The notes under the pieces are model-generated. The model did no database searches. It worked only from the letters and a program-made list of their open reading frames with translations, and was not told the origin of the DNA. The position numbers and the translations under genes are program-made. Of a DNA stretch of 64,000 bases, positions 38,531-48,400 are shown piece after piece. The stretch's first letter is position 1. The number at the start of each line of letters is the position of its first letter. Origin of the DNA: Xanthomonas bonasiae (lineage in GTDB: Bacteria > Pseudomonadota > Gammaproteobacteria > Xanthomonadales > Xanthomonadaceae); assembly GCF_017163705.1 (NCBI RefSeq), contig NZ_JAFIWB010000026.1:22539-86538 (forward strand), given 5' to 3'.

Positions 38531-39646
38531 CTACAGCACGATCCGCTTGCCACCCTCGCGCGCCGAACGCTGGATCGCGTCGATCACGCGCATGTCGCGC
38601 AGGCCTTCCTCGCCCGGCGCGCGCAGCGGCGTGCCGTCGAGGATCGCCAGCGCGTCCTCGTCCATCTGCAGCGCCTGCTGGTGGCGCACCTTCGCGTCGA
38701 ACACGCGGCCGTCGCTGGCGCTGCCACGGATGCCGTCGTAGCTCTGGAACGGCGCCAGTTCGTACCAGCCGCGCTCGCACTCGGCGCGCAGCCGGTTCAT
38801 GCTGCGGCCGAAGCTGGTGGCGCAGTCGGCGAGCACTTCGTGCGGAAATTCCAGCTTGAACTGCATGTGTTCGTCGACCTCGTCGAACAGCGCCGGCCGG
38901 TCGGTGGAACGGTGCGCGCTGACCGCCAGCGGTTCGGCGCCGACCGTGTAGCGCGCCGCATTGAGCGAATACACGCCCATGTCGTACATCGCGCCGCCGC
39001 CGAACTGCGCGCGCAGCCGCCACGGCCGCTGCGCCGGATCGGTGTCGCCGTAGCCGTTGTAGCCGGCCTCGGCGCGCACCGTGCGCAGCGCGCCGAACGG
39101 GCGCTCGCCGGCCAGCGCGATGATCCGCCGCGTGTTCGGCTCGTGCTGCATGCGGTAGCCGATGCTCAGCCGCACCTTGTTGCGCGCGCAGGCGGCGATC
39201 ATCGACTGCGCCTCGTCGGCGTGCATCGCCATCGGCTTCTCGCACCACACGTGCTTGCCGGCGGCGGCCGCACGCAGGCTCAGCGGCGCATGCAGAGAGG
39301 TCGGCGTGACCACGTAGACCACGTCGATGTCCGGGTTGTCGGCGATGCGCTCCAGGTCGTCGTAGCTGTAGACGTTGCGATCGGGAATGCGGTAGCGCGA
39401 CTGCCACTGCGGAATCTTGTGCGGCGAGCCGGTGACGATGCCGGCCAGCCGGCAGTGCCTGGTCAGCGCCAGGCCCGGCGCCAGGCGCGTGCTGGCGTAA
39501 TCGCCCAATCCGACCAGCGCCACCCCCAAGGGCTTCTTCGGCTTGCCGCGCGGGGCCGCCAACAACGGCGATCCCAACAGGCCTGCGCCCGCCGCGGACA
39601 ACCCGGCGAGCAGCACACGGCGACGATTCGGCGAGGACAGCGACAT
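38531..39646 (-). CDS. Tat-exported Gfo/Idh/MocA family oxidoreductase
   Basis: 371 residues. The N-terminus carries a twin-arginine signal (NRRRVLLAGLSAAGAGLLGSPLLA), so the protein is probably exported folded with its cofactor. The Rossmann motif is VALVGLGDYASTRLAPGL near 42-60; EKPMAMHADEA contains the catalytic Lys of the EKP motif. GYRMQHEPNTRR and the C-terminal domain follow, similar to periplasmic glucose-fructose oxidoreductase. The substrate is unknown. The start ATG follows AGGGAGAT. It is divergent from the SMP-30-like gene. Confidence 0.9.
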   Translation of the reverse strand: MSLSSPNRRRVLLAGLSAAGAGLLGSPLLAAPRGKPKKPLGVALVGLGDYASTRLAPGLALTRHCRLAGIVTGSPHKIPQWQSRYRIPDRNVYSYDDLERIADNPDIDVVYVVTPTSLHAPLSLRAAAAGKHVWCEKPMAMHADEAQSMIAACARNKVRLSIGYRMQHEPNTRRIIALAGERPFGALRTVRAEAGYNGYGDTDPAQRPWRLRAQFGGGAMYDMGVYSLNAARYTVGAEPLAVSAHRSTDRPALFDEVDEHMQFKLEFPHEVLADCATSFGRSMNRLRAECERGWYELAPFQSYDGIRGSASDGRVFDAKVRHQQALQMDEDALAILDGTPLRAPGEEGLRDMRVIDAIQRSAREGGKRIVL

Positions 39647-39779
39647 GCGGATCTCCCTGGCGGCCGGACACGGACCGCCCGAACCTTAACGCATCCAGCG
39701 CCCGGCGTTGTGAGCGCCATCCCGGCGCCGCCGGCACCTCTGGCACACTGCCCGGCCCTGCACCGCTTCGGGTCTGTCC

Positions 39780-40694
39780 ATGTCCATTCGCCTGCCGTTT
39801 CCCGCCGCTGCCGGCGTTGCGCTGCTGCTCGCCTGCACCGCGGCCTCCGCAGCGAACGCCGACCTGTTCCACGCCCGCGACCTGATCGGCGACGGCGTAT
39901 TCACCCACGGCATCGAAGGCCCGGCGAGCGGACCGGACGGCGCGCTGTACGCGGTCAACTTCGGCCACGAGGGCAGCATCGGCCGGGTCAGCGTCGCCGC
40001 CGATGGCCGCGCGCAGGCGGCGTTGTTCGTGGACCTGCCCGCGGGCAGCATCGGCAACGGCATCCGTTTCGACCGTGCGGGGCGCATGTACGTGGCCGAC
40101 TACGCCCAGCACCGCATCCTGCGCATCGCACTGACCAGCAAGCGCATCGAGGTCTATGCCACGCTGCCCGGCGCGTTCCAGCCCAACGACATCGCCATCG
40201 CCCCGGACGGCACCCTGTACGCCAGCGACCCGGACTGGAAAGGCAACGGCGGCCAGCTGTGGCGCATCGACCGCGACCGCAGCGCGCACCTGGTAGAGAC
40301 CGGCATGGGCACCACCAACGGCATCGAGGTCAGCCCCGACGGCAAGCGCCTGTACGTCAACGAGAGCGTGCAGCGCAAGGTCTGGGTCTACGACCGCGCC
40401 GGCGACGGCACGCTGTCGAACAAGCGCCTGCTGCTGGCGTTCCCCGATTTCGGCCTGGATGGCATGCGCTGCGACGCCGACGGCAATCTGTACCTGGCCC
40501 GCTACGACGCCGGCAAGGTGCTGGTGCTCGATCCCGCCGGCAGGATCCTGCACGAGATCGCCACCAAGGGCGCCAAGCCCACCAACGTGGCCTTCGGCGG
40601 CAAGGACGGACGCGACGTGTACGTGACCCTGCAGGACCGCGGCGCGATCGAGACCTTCCGCAGCGATCGCCGCGGGCGCGAATACGGGCGTTAG
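39780..40694 (+). CDS. Exported SMP-30/gluconolactonase-like beta-propeller protein
   Basis: 304 residues with a signal peptide (PAAAGVALLLACTAASA). The mature part has repeated beta-propeller blades: GPDGALYAVNF, DRAGRMYVADYAQHRI, APDGTLYASDPDWKG, SPDGKRLYVNESVQRKV, DADGNLYLARYDAGKVLVLDP. This is the SMP-30/LRE pattern, so it may be a calcium-dependent lactonase. Being divergent from the Tat-exported oxidoreductase, it could act on the lactone that enzyme makes. That is an inference from context. Confidence 0.85.
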   Translation: MSIRLPFPAAAGVALLLACTAASAANADLFHARDLIGDGVFTHGIEGPASGPDGALYAVNFGHEGSIGRVSVAADGRAQAALFVDLPAGSIGNGIRFDRAGRMYVADYAQHRILRIALTSKRIEVYATLPGAFQPNDIAIAPDGTLYASDPDWKGNGGQLWRIDRDRSAHLVETGMGTTNGIEVSPDGKRLYVNESVQRKVWVYDRAGDGTLSNKRLLLAFPDFGLDGMRCDADGNLYLARYDAGKVLVLDPAGRILHEIATKGAKPTNVAFGGKDGRDVYVTLQDRGAIETFRSDRRGREYGR

Positions 40695-40790
40695 TCCATA
40701 CAATGGCGCTGGGATGCGCATCGCATCGCGGTCTCAGTCCGCGCAATCGCGGTCGGGCATCCTGCCTGCACTGACTGGAGAGCCGCGCAC

Positions 40791-41513
40791 ATGCAGCCGA
40801 TCGAACTGAAAGACCCGGCCGGCTTCGCCGACGAATTCCTGCGCCTGACCCTGTTGCAGGGGTTCCAGTCGCTGACCAAGCGCGACCTGGAGTTGCTGAT
40901 CTTCGTGCTGCTGGAACGCGACGGCGCGATCTCGCGCAGCGACTCCAACAACGCGGTGGCGCTGCGCCTGCGGGTGACCCCGGCCAAGGTGAAGGGCCTG
41001 CGCCGCGACGGCTATGCGCGCTGGCGCGCGCTGGTGCCCGAAGACGGCGACGCGGCCCTGGAGCGCATCGTGGCGACGGTGCTCACCGAAGACAACCTGC
41101 GCGCCGGGGCCAAGCACGTCAGCGAACGCAGCAAGAAGGAAGGCTTCCTGGCGATCCGCATCGAGCATCCGGACGACCAGCAGCGCTTCGAGCAGGCCAT
41201 CGTCGATGTGGGCGCGATGCCGGTGTACGAGCGCAACCGAGACGTGGTCGCGGTGCGCTTCGACACCTTGCTGAAGATCGCCGAGCGCTGGGGCTACCTG
41301 CAACCGGAACCGGAGAAGGTGGTGCGCGAGCTGGAAAAGCTCACCCCGACCGCCGAGGAAGTGGCGGACCTGTTGAAGAAGGACGTGGGCAAGCTACGCT
41401 GGGAGGACGTGCGCCGCGCGCTCAACAGCCTCGGCGCCAAGGCCATCGCCAGCACCGCCGAGGGCGGGCTGAAGGGATTGCTGAAACTGGCATTCCCGTT
41501 CATCCCTGGCTGA
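40791..41513 (+). CDS. Conserved cytosolic protein with winged-helix-like N-terminus, function unknown
   Basis: 240 residues, no signal peptide. About 25-80 (SLTKRDLELLIFVLLERDGAI, then NNAVALRLRVTPAKVKGLRRDGYARW) looks like a helix-turn-helix. A central alpha/beta part (FLAIRIEHPDDQQRFEQAIVDVG, then RNRDVVAVRFDTLL) follows, and the C-terminus (GLKGLLKLAFPFIPG) is amphipathic. I do not recognise a family. The start ATG follows GGAG. It lies alone between the SMP-30-like gene and the EF-hand genes. Confidence 0.7.
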   Translation: MQPIELKDPAGFADEFLRLTLLQGFQSLTKRDLELLIFVLLERDGAISRSDSNNAVALRLRVTPAKVKGLRRDGYARWRALVPEDGDAALERIVATVLTEDNLRAGAKHVSERSKKEGFLAIRIEHPDDQQRFEQAIVDVGAMPVYERNRDVVAVRFDTLLKIAERWGYLQPEPEKVVRELEKLTPTAEEVADLLKKDVGKLRWEDVRRALNSLGAKAIASTAEGGLKGLLKLAFPFIPG

Positions 41514-41556
41514 GCCTGCCCGCGCCGTCCCATCATTCGAACCATCGGAGTCCGTT

Positions 41557-41973
41557 GTGTCCATGCACTGCCGTTCGTCCCTCGCCGCCTTTCTGCTGGC
41601 CGCCGCCATCGTCCCGGCCGCCGCGCAGAACCTCAACCCGACCTCGAGCGTCGTCACCGAGCCGTTGCGCGACGTGCCGGCGAGCATCGTGCAGGCGCAG
41701 CCGCTGAGCAGCGGCGAGGTGACCCACCAGGTGCGGCTCGAGGTCCCGCATGGCCAGGCGCCGGTCACCGTGCGCACGGTCCAGCCCGACACCGTCGCCG
41801 GCAACTACCGCATCGACTTCGACGCGCTGGACAGCGACCACGACGGCTACATCAGCCGCAGCGAAGCGCAGGCCAACCCGGCGCTGGCCGACGAATTCGA
41901 TTCGCTGGATCCGCAACGGCGCGGGCGCCTGAGCCGCGAGCAGCTGGCCGGTTGGTTGCTGCCGCCGTCGTAA
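41557..41973 (+). CDS. Exported EF-hand protein (copy 1)
   Basis: 138 residues. The start is GTG 41557 with GGAG upstream; ATG 41563 is an alternative. Signal peptide core is LAAFLLAAAIVPAAA. Near the C-terminus is a canonical EF-hand loop DSDHDGYISRSE (about 94-105), followed by a degenerate second hand (DPQRRGRLSREQ). The middle is a Val-rich beta segment. It probably binds calcium in the periplasm. The next gene encodes a shorter relative with the same C-terminal pair of hands. Confidence 0.82.
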   Translation: MSMHCRSSLAAFLLAAAIVPAAAQNLNPTSSVVTEPLRDVPASIVQAQPLSSGEVTHQVRLEVPHGQAPVTVRTVQPDTVAGNYRIDFDALDSDHDGYISRSEAQANPALADEFDSLDPQRRGRLSREQLAGWLLPPS

Positions 41974-42112
41974 GCGGCGACCGCGGCGGCGGCGAGTGGA
42001 AACCGGCGCTAAACGCCTTCGGTGGACATGTGTGGCGAGGCGCTTTTTTCAAATCCGCTTAATTTCGCCAGGCCTATGTTCATGGCTCCTTTCCCACCAC
42101 AGGAGTCGTGCC

Positions 42113-42430
42113 ATGAAATCTGTCGTTGCTCCACTCTTTCCCCTCGCGCTCGGCCTGCTGAGCATCCCGACGCTGGCACTGGCCCAGTCCGGCGGCAATA
42201 GCGTCACCCTGCAGGACAAGGGCCAGACCGTGCAGGTCACGTCGGTCGAACCGAACTCGATCGTCGGCCAGTACCGCATCGACTTCTCCGCTCTCGACAA
42301 GAACCACGACGGCTATATCAGCCGCGCCGAGGCCAAGGCCGACCCGACCCTGGCGGCGGAGTTCGACGCGGTGGACGCGCACCACCGCGGCCGCCTCAGC
42401 AAGCAAGACCTGAAGGGCTGGATCCAGTGA
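42113..42430 (+). CDS. Exported EF-hand protein (copy 2)
   Basis: 105 residues. Signal peptide to about 24 (PLFPLALGLLSIPTLALA). The EF-hand loop is DKNHDGYISRAE, followed by a second, degenerate loop DAHHRGRLSKQD that lacks the acidic ligands at positions 3 and 5. YRIDFSALDKNHDGYISRAE and YRIDFDALDSDHDGYISRSE in the two proteins show recent common origin. ATG 42113 follows AGGAG. Gap to copy 1 is 139 bp, so it may have its own promoter. Confidence 0.83.
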   Translation: MKSVVAPLFPLALGLLSIPTLALAQSGGNSVTLQDKGQTVQVTSVEPNSIVGQYRIDFSALDKNHDGYISRAEAKADPTLAAEFDAVDAHHRGRLSKQDLKGWIQ

Positions 42431-42572
42431 CCGTTGCAACCGCCGGCGCAGCAGCGCCGGCGGGACACCACACCGCGCATGCGACACCGACCAGGCCGCG
42501 CCTGGCGCGCGTCGCTCCAGGTGCGCCAATCGCACGGCACTGGCGCTAGCGCGCAGCGCCCGGTGCGCCGCG

Positions 42573-43751
42573 CTACACCCCCGAAGCGCGCTTCCAGAAC
42601 CCGTGCATCAGCAGCGGCAGCTTGCCGGCCAGGCCCAGCAGCGGGCCGCGCAGCAGGGTCAGATGCATCTCGTCGTTGGAGAACACCCGGTTGATCGCAT
42701 CGAAGCCGTAGGCGGCCACGGTGTTGTCGCTGCGGCGGCCGCGCGCCCAGCGCGCCAGCCGGTGCGGCGCCGACCAGTCGACCCGCCGCACCTGCGCCTG
42801 GCGCACCTGCGCGGCCAGCGCGGCGACGTCGCGCAGGCCGAGGTTGACGCCCTGCCCGGCCAGCGGATGCACCACGTGCGCGGCATCGCCCAGCACCAGC
42901 AGGCGGCCGCGGTGGTAGTCCTCCACCAGTTGCCGGCGCAGCGGGAAACCGAGCCGCGGCGACAGCGCGCGCACCGCGCCCAGCCGCGCGCCGAAGGCCT
43001 GGGTCAGCTCGGCGCCGAACGCGGCGTCGTCCAGCGCCAGCACCCGCGCCGCCTCGGCCTCGGGCAGCGTCCACACGATCGAACTGCGACCGTCGGCGAA
43101 CGGCAGGAACGCCAGCGGGCCGCCGGGCAGGAAGCGCTGCCAGGCGGTGTCCTGGTGCGGCACTTCGGTGTGCACGAAGGCGACCACGCCGCGCTGGCCG
43201 TAGTCGTGCGCCGGCGCGTCCAGTCCGGCCAGGCCGCGCAGCGTGGAATCGGCGCCGTCGGCGGCAATCGCCAGGCGCGCGTCGAGCCGGCTGCCGTCGT
43301 CCAGGCGCAGGCGCACGCGCTCCTCCGCCAGTTCCACCGCCTCGACCCGCGCCGGACAGTGCAGTTGCACTCCGGCTGCCGGCAGCGCCGCCCACAGTTG
43401 TTCGACCAGCAACGCATGCTCGACGATCCAGCCCAACTGATCGCGGCCCAGCGCATCGGCATCGAAGTCCAGCTCGCCGCCGCCACCGGCATCCCACACG
43501 CGCATGCGCCGGTAGGCCTGTGCGCGCCGCGCCAGCACCTGCGGCCACACGCCCAGCGCCTGCAGCAGCGCGGCGTTGTCCGGGGCGAACGCGTACACGC
43601 GCAGGTCCGGCTCGGCCGGCGACCAGCGCGGCGGCTCGCGGCCCTCGACCAGGGCCACCGCCAGGCCTTCGGCGGCCAGCGCCAATGCGCAGGCGGCGCC
43701 GACCACGCCGCCGCCGACCACCACCACATCCAGCACGCCGCGCCGGCTCAT
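42573..43751 (-). CDS. ubiI: UbiI/VisC-type FAD-dependent ubiquinone hydroxylase
   Basis: 392 residues from the ATG at 43751. The FAD motif VVVVGGGVVGAACALALAAEG opens the protein; RLAIAADGADSTLR is the DG motif region near 170, and LVLGDAAHVVHPLAGQGVNLGLRD is the second FAD motif near 280. These flavin monooxygenases add hydroxyl groups during ubiquinone synthesis. Assigning UbiI (C5) rather than UbiF/UbiM is by order and not proven. It overlaps the upstream hydroxylase gene by 4 bp. Confidence 0.85.
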   Translation of the reverse strand: MSRRGVLDVVVVGGGVVGAACALALAAEGLAVALVEGREPPRWSPAEPDLRVYAFAPDNAALLQALGVWPQVLARRAQAYRRMRVWDAGGGGELDFDADALGRDQLGWIVEHALLVEQLWAALPAAGVQLHCPARVEAVELAEERVRLRLDDGSRLDARLAIAADGADSTLRGLAGLDAPAHDYGQRGVVAFVHTEVPHQDTAWQRFLPGGPLAFLPFADGRSSIVWTLPEAEAARVLALDDAAFGAELTQAFGARLGAVRALSPRLGFPLRRQLVEDYHRGRLLVLGDAAHVVHPLAGQGVNLGLRDVAALAAQVRQAQVRRVDWSAPHRLARWARGRRSDNTVAAYGFDAINRVFSNDEMHLTLLRGPLLGLAGKLPLLMHGFWKRASGV

Positions 43752-44962
43752 GCCGTCGCCTCCCGGCACAGCTGCGGCACTTCGCCGCGGAAGCCCATCG
43801 CGCCGCCGACCAGGAACGACTGCAGCGGCGCGGCCTGCGCGGCCGCCAGCAGGCCCAGGCTGCGCAGCGGGCGCAGCAGCGGCGCAGGGTTGGCGGTCAG
43901 CCGCGCCAGCCCGCCGGAGAAGGTCACGGTGCGCTGGCGGTCCTGTTCGCGGCGCTGCGCATAGTGCTGCAGCAGCGCCGGCGCGCCCGGATCAGCGCGG
44001 TCGCGCTCGATCAGTTCGGCCAGGGTCAGCGCGTCGCGCAGGCCCAGGTTGAAGCCCTGCGCACCCAGCGGGTGCAGGGTCTGCGCGGCGTTGCCGAGCA
44101 GCACCGCGCGCGCATCGGTCAGGCGCCCGGCCAGCACCTGCAGGATCGGGTAGGCGCTGCGCTCGCCGCTGCCCAGCAGGCGGCCGACGCGCCAGCCCAG
44201 CGCCTCCTGCAGGCGCTGCAGCCAGGCGGCCTCGTCGAGCGTAGCCACCGCGTCGGCCTGCTCGGCGGCGACCGCATGGATCGCGCCGTAGTGGCGGTCG
44301 CCGCGCGGCAGCAACGCGGTCGGGCCGTCGTCGCGGAACCGCTCGTAGGCGGTGCCGTCGGGCTGGCGGCTGCCGCGCACCCGCGCCACGAACAGGGTCT
44401 GGCCGAAATCGTGACGGGCAGCCTCGATGCCCAGCGCGCCGCGCACCGCGCTGGCGCTGCCGTCGGCACCGACCAGCAGCCGCGCCTGCAGCACCTGGGT
44501 GGCGCCGTCCTGGGCGATGCGCAGCTGCCGCAGCGACGCGTCTTCGCCCGGCTCCAGCGCCAGGAACTGCGCCGGCCGGTAGCGGCTGACATGGGTCGCC
44601 TCGGCCAATCGCGCTTCCAGCGCCTCGCCGAAGTCGCGCGCCACCACCACCTGCCCGAACGCCTCGCGCCCATAGTCGGCCGCGTCCAGCCGCACCCGGC
44701 CGAAATCGCCTTCGCGGCTGACGTGGATGCGCCGGATCGGGCCGGTCGGCGTGCGCAGCCGCTGCATCACCCCGAGCGCCCCCAGCGCGTTGACCGTGGC
44801 CGCGGCGAAGCTGAGATTGCGCTGGTCGAACACCGGCGGCAGCGCGCCCGGCGGCGCGGCCTCGATCAGCCCCACGTCCACGCCCAGGCGGTCCAGCGCG
44901 ATGGCCAGGCTGGCGCCGACCAGGCCGCCGCCGACGATCACTACGTCATGTCGTTTGCTCAT
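43748..44962 (-). CDS. ubiH: UbiH-type FAD-dependent 2-octaprenyl-6-methoxyphenol hydroxylase
   Basis: 404 residues. Motifs are VVIVGGGLVGASLAIALDRLG at the N-terminus, FDQRNLSFAAATVNALGALG near 45, LLVGADGSASAVRGALG and VLLGNAAQTLHPLGAQGFNLGLRDALTL. The last has GNAAQ, typical of UbiH, in place of the GDAAH of its neighbour. It is the first gene of a two-gene minus-strand operon with ubiI, with start ATG at 44962. The two enzymes probably catalyse sequential ring hydroxylations of ubiquinone. Confidence 0.9.
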   Translation of the reverse strand: MSKRHDVVIVGGGLVGASLAIALDRLGVDVGLIEAAPPGALPPVFDQRNLSFAAATVNALGALGVMQRLRTPTGPIRRIHVSREGDFGRVRLDAADYGREAFGQVVVARDFGEALEARLAEATHVSRYRPAQFLALEPGEDASLRQLRIAQDGATQVLQARLLVGADGSASAVRGALGIEAARHDFGQTLFVARVRGSRQPDGTAYERFRDDGPTALLPRGDRHYGAIHAVAAEQADAVATLDEAAWLQRLQEALGWRVGRLLGSGERSAYPILQVLAGRLTDARAVLLGNAAQTLHPLGAQGFNLGLRDALTLAELIERDRADPGAPALLQHYAQRREQDRQRTVTFSGGLARLTANPAPLLRPLRSLGLLAAAQAAPLQSFLVGGAMGFRGEVPQLCREATA

Positions 44963-45013
44963 GCGGCCATGATACGACCGCCGCCGTCAGACCACGAACA
45001 CGCCGCCGTTGCG

Positions 45014-45436
45014 CTACCAGCAGCTGCCGGCACCGGCGCTGCCGGTCGCACTGCGCGTCCCGGTCTGGTCGATGCCCAGCGCGGCGCAGGCGGTATCGGC
45101 GACGGCCTGGCCGGCGAGCGGGGTGGCGACGATCTTGAACGCGGTGGCGCTGGGCGTGCCGCTGAAGGCGACGCTGTAGAAATTGGAGACCGCTTCGCAC
45201 TGCGCCGGATCCGGCGCGTCGGCATAGGTCATATTGGTGGTGTAGTAGCGCTCCATGAACTGGGCGCGCTCCTGCAGGCAGGCCGCCGCCGTGCGCCGCC
45301 GCGACGTGACAATCGAAGCGGTGTAACTGGCATAGGCGATCGCCGCCAGTATCCCGATCACCGCGACCACGATCATCAGTTCGATCAGGGTGAAACCGGC
45401 GATCCGCCGCCGCTGGGGGTGCCGCTGGCGCTGCAT
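45014..45436 (-). CDS. pilE: Type IV pilus minor pilin PilE
   Basis: 140 residues. Type III signal sequence: a short Arg-rich leader ending G, then FTLIELMIVVAVIGILAAIAY, with Glu at +5. The globular part holds four cysteines, including a C-terminal pair, as in PilE-like minor pilins. ATG 45436 has AAGGAG eight bases upstream; ATG 45442 would overlap the pilY1 stop by 4 bp and is also possible. It is the last gene of the pilus operon. The major pilin PilA is not in the window. Confidence 0.9.
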   Translation of the reverse strand: MQRQRHPQRRRIAGFTLIELMIVVAVIGILAAIAYASYTASIVTSRRRTAAACLQERAQFMERYYTTNMTYADAPDPAQCEAVSNFYSVAFSGTPSATAFKIVATPLAGQAVADTACAALGIDQTGTRSATGSAGAGSCW

Positions 45437-45438
45437 GC

Positions 45439-48400
45439 TCATTTCTCCTTGATGACCTCGCGCCAGGACACGCGGCTCGGGCTGATCGCCGACGTGGCGA
45501 GGCTGGTGCTGGTACCGCTGGAGTCGCTGACCACCAGCTTGCCGTTGAGCAGCGCCGCCACGCTGGCCATGCCGCTGCTTATCGCCACCGAACCGACCGC
45601 GACGCTGGCGCCGGCACTGGTGATGAGCGTGTCGTTGCTGGTGCTGCCGTTGCCGTCCAGGTCGAAATACCCGGTCTTGGTGCTGGTCCCGGTGAATGCG
45701 CTGATCGCGTTGACGTAGCTGGTGCCGTTGGACTGGCAGGCGCTGCTGCTGGGAATGATGCTGCTGAACACCAGGGTCGTGCCGGAGATCACCGGAGTGC
45801 CGACGACGCGCTCTCCCTGCGGGTTGCTGGCGTCGGTCAGCAAGTCGAGCGACCAGCCCTGCGACCCGGCCGGCAACGCGGCATAGCTCTGGAAGCCACG
45901 CACGCTGTAGCCGGAACTGGTGGTGCTGACCGCGATGCTGCGCGCGGTCAGGCCGCTGCGCGCCACGGTGGCGCCGGCGTCGATGATGCCGTACATGGTC
46001 TGCACCGAGGTGTCCTGGATATCGCTCTTGACCAGGTAGCGGCCGGTGCCGAAGAACACCCAGGTGGCCGACGTGCCGGGATCCTCGGCGACCAGCACGC
46101 CGCCGGTGATCGGCTGCGCCACGCCGGCGCTGCTGGTCGCGCTGAACAGCGCCGCCGCGCCGTTGCCGACCGACCAGGACGCGGCGGCGCTGGCGGACAG
46201 GTCGAACTTCCAGACATGTCCTTGCAGATCCCCCGCATACACATAGTCCACCGTGCCGCTGCCGTCTGCATCCCAACCGGTCGGGGCGAACAGGCCGTTG
46301 CTGGTGGCGGTGGTGGTCCCGCCGCTGCCCGTGTCCAGCTCCCGGATCAGCGCACCGGTGCTCAGGTTGTAGACCAACAGCACGGCATGGCCATTGCCGC
46401 TGTTGATGCCGTTGCCGGTCACCAGCGCGGTCACGCCGTTGTTGAGCTTGGCGATGAACGGCTGGCCGAGCACCTGGCCCATGTTGCCGGCGGAGGTTTC
46501 CGTTTTCTCCCACAGCACGGAGCTGGCCGAGAACGCGGTCGGGCTGCTGACATCCAGTGCGTACAGGCCTTTGCCGCCGCGCCCCAGGGCGCCGACCAGG
46601 ATGTTCCTGCCGCTGGTCTGGGTCCGCGTGGAGGCCACCACCGGACCGTCGACGAAGAACTGGTGCGTGTAGTCGGGATCGGCGAGCGTGGCCAGATCGC
46701 GCATGGCCAGCGCCCCGGGCACGTAGGCGAACAGCTCGGCGCCGGTGCCGGCATCGAAGGCGTGCAGCATGCCGTCGTTGGCGCCCACGTACACGGTGCC
46801 GGTGTCGCCGACGTAGGCCGGCGTGGAATCGACGATGTCGCCGAGCACCGTGCTGCGGTTGCGCAGCGTGCCGCCGTTCTGCTTCTCGTTGCTCTGGTCG
46901 CCGCGCAGGTAGCTGGCGATATCGGCACCGCCGAGCGTGGTCTGCTGGGTGGTGGTGGGAAAGCTGGCGCCGGCCGCGTTCTCGTAGGTGACGATGGTGC
47001 GCGCGGTGGCGGCCGGCATGCCCGCCGTCGCCAGCCAGGACGCACTGCTCGCGTTGCAGGTGCTGACCGTGGCCGCGCAGGCGAGCAACTGTCCGCTCCA
47101 GGTGCCGGAGACGTACAGCGCCGAGAACAGCTGGGTGCTGCTGCTGAGGCTGGTGGACGTGGCGCTGATGTTGGATCCGGAGCCGGTGCGCTCGGTGATC
47201 GCGGCCAGCGCCGACTGCAAGGCGGTGACGAAACTGTCCGGATCGCTGGCGACCACGAACGAGCCGTGGCCGTTGACCGTGGCATGCCACAGGTCGTCGA
47301 TGTTGACGATGGTGTTGTTGACCGGCTTCGGCCAGGACAGGGTGCCGGCGGTGATCGCCGCCAGGTCGGTGGACGGATCCAGCGTGCCCGCCGCACCGAT
47401 GGAGATGCCGAAGGTGACCATGTGCTGCCAGAACGCCGGATCGTCGCTGTTGGTCGGCACGATGTTGGACAGGTCGCTGCGCAGGTCGTTCTTCCAGTAG
47501 CGCATCGCCACGTCGGCCAGCGTGTCCGCATAGGCGCTGCTGTAGGGACGCGCCGGGGTGTAGGTATAGGTATTGCCGCTGGGTCCGCTGATCGTCGACC
47601 CGCTGGCGTTGTCCTGCTCGCCGGCGGCCGGGGTGTAGCCGGATTCGTTCCAGTAGCCGTCGGTGGTGAGGATCGCGAAGTTCTGCCGGCACGCGTATTG
47701 GTTGGTGTCCGACTCCGGGCCGTACGGGCCGGCGGACGCGGTGCTGCTGAAGTAGGTTCCGGCCGAGGCCAGCGCGCCGCGCAACGGCGTGCTGTCGCTG
47801 GCATTGGCGCTGTACAGGCGGTCGTACCACAGCGTGCGGTTGTTGTTGGCGCCGGTGGTCCCGTTCGGATCGACGAACAGCCCATCGTTGTTGTTGACCG
47901 GGATCGGATACGCATTGGTGATGTAGTTGCTAGACAGCGTATGTAGTTGCCGCGCCCAGATGGTGCGGAATCCGACCCGCACGTTCGAGCCCAATTCGCT
48001 GAACGCACGCCCGGCCGAGGCCTTGGCGACCTTGTTGCGGGTACGGAAATACGAGTACCAGATCGCGAAGTTGCTGCGCTCGGCGGCCTCGCTGCGCCCG
48101 GTCGGCGTGGTCCTGACGCAGTTGCGCCAGCCGCTGCCCGACGTGGAGGTGGCGCAGCCCATCGAGGAGGCGCCGGCAGGCGTGTTGGCGGCGCTGTAGG
48201 TGGTGTACTCGCTGCGGTAGATCGCCCCGCTCGTCAGGATCTGGTAGCGGTAGTAATTGGCGCCGTTGGCCAGATACACCGCCGTATCGGTGCTGGCCGT
48301 GTTCTTGGGGACGTAGAAGGTCTGTACGCTCGCATACAGGCTGGTGGTACTGCCGGAGGCGGATTCCAGGCTGCTGTAGACGCTGTCGTAGCTGGTGCCG

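Noticed and set aside
42434..42572. Small open frame between the second EF-hand gene and ubiI
   Set aside because: Arg/Pro-rich reading without ribosome site; reads as antisense or intergenic noise.
46216..47946. Open frame of 576 codons opposite pilY1
   Set aside because: Low-complexity Gly/Val/Arg product with no start signal; PilY1 motifs are on the other strand.
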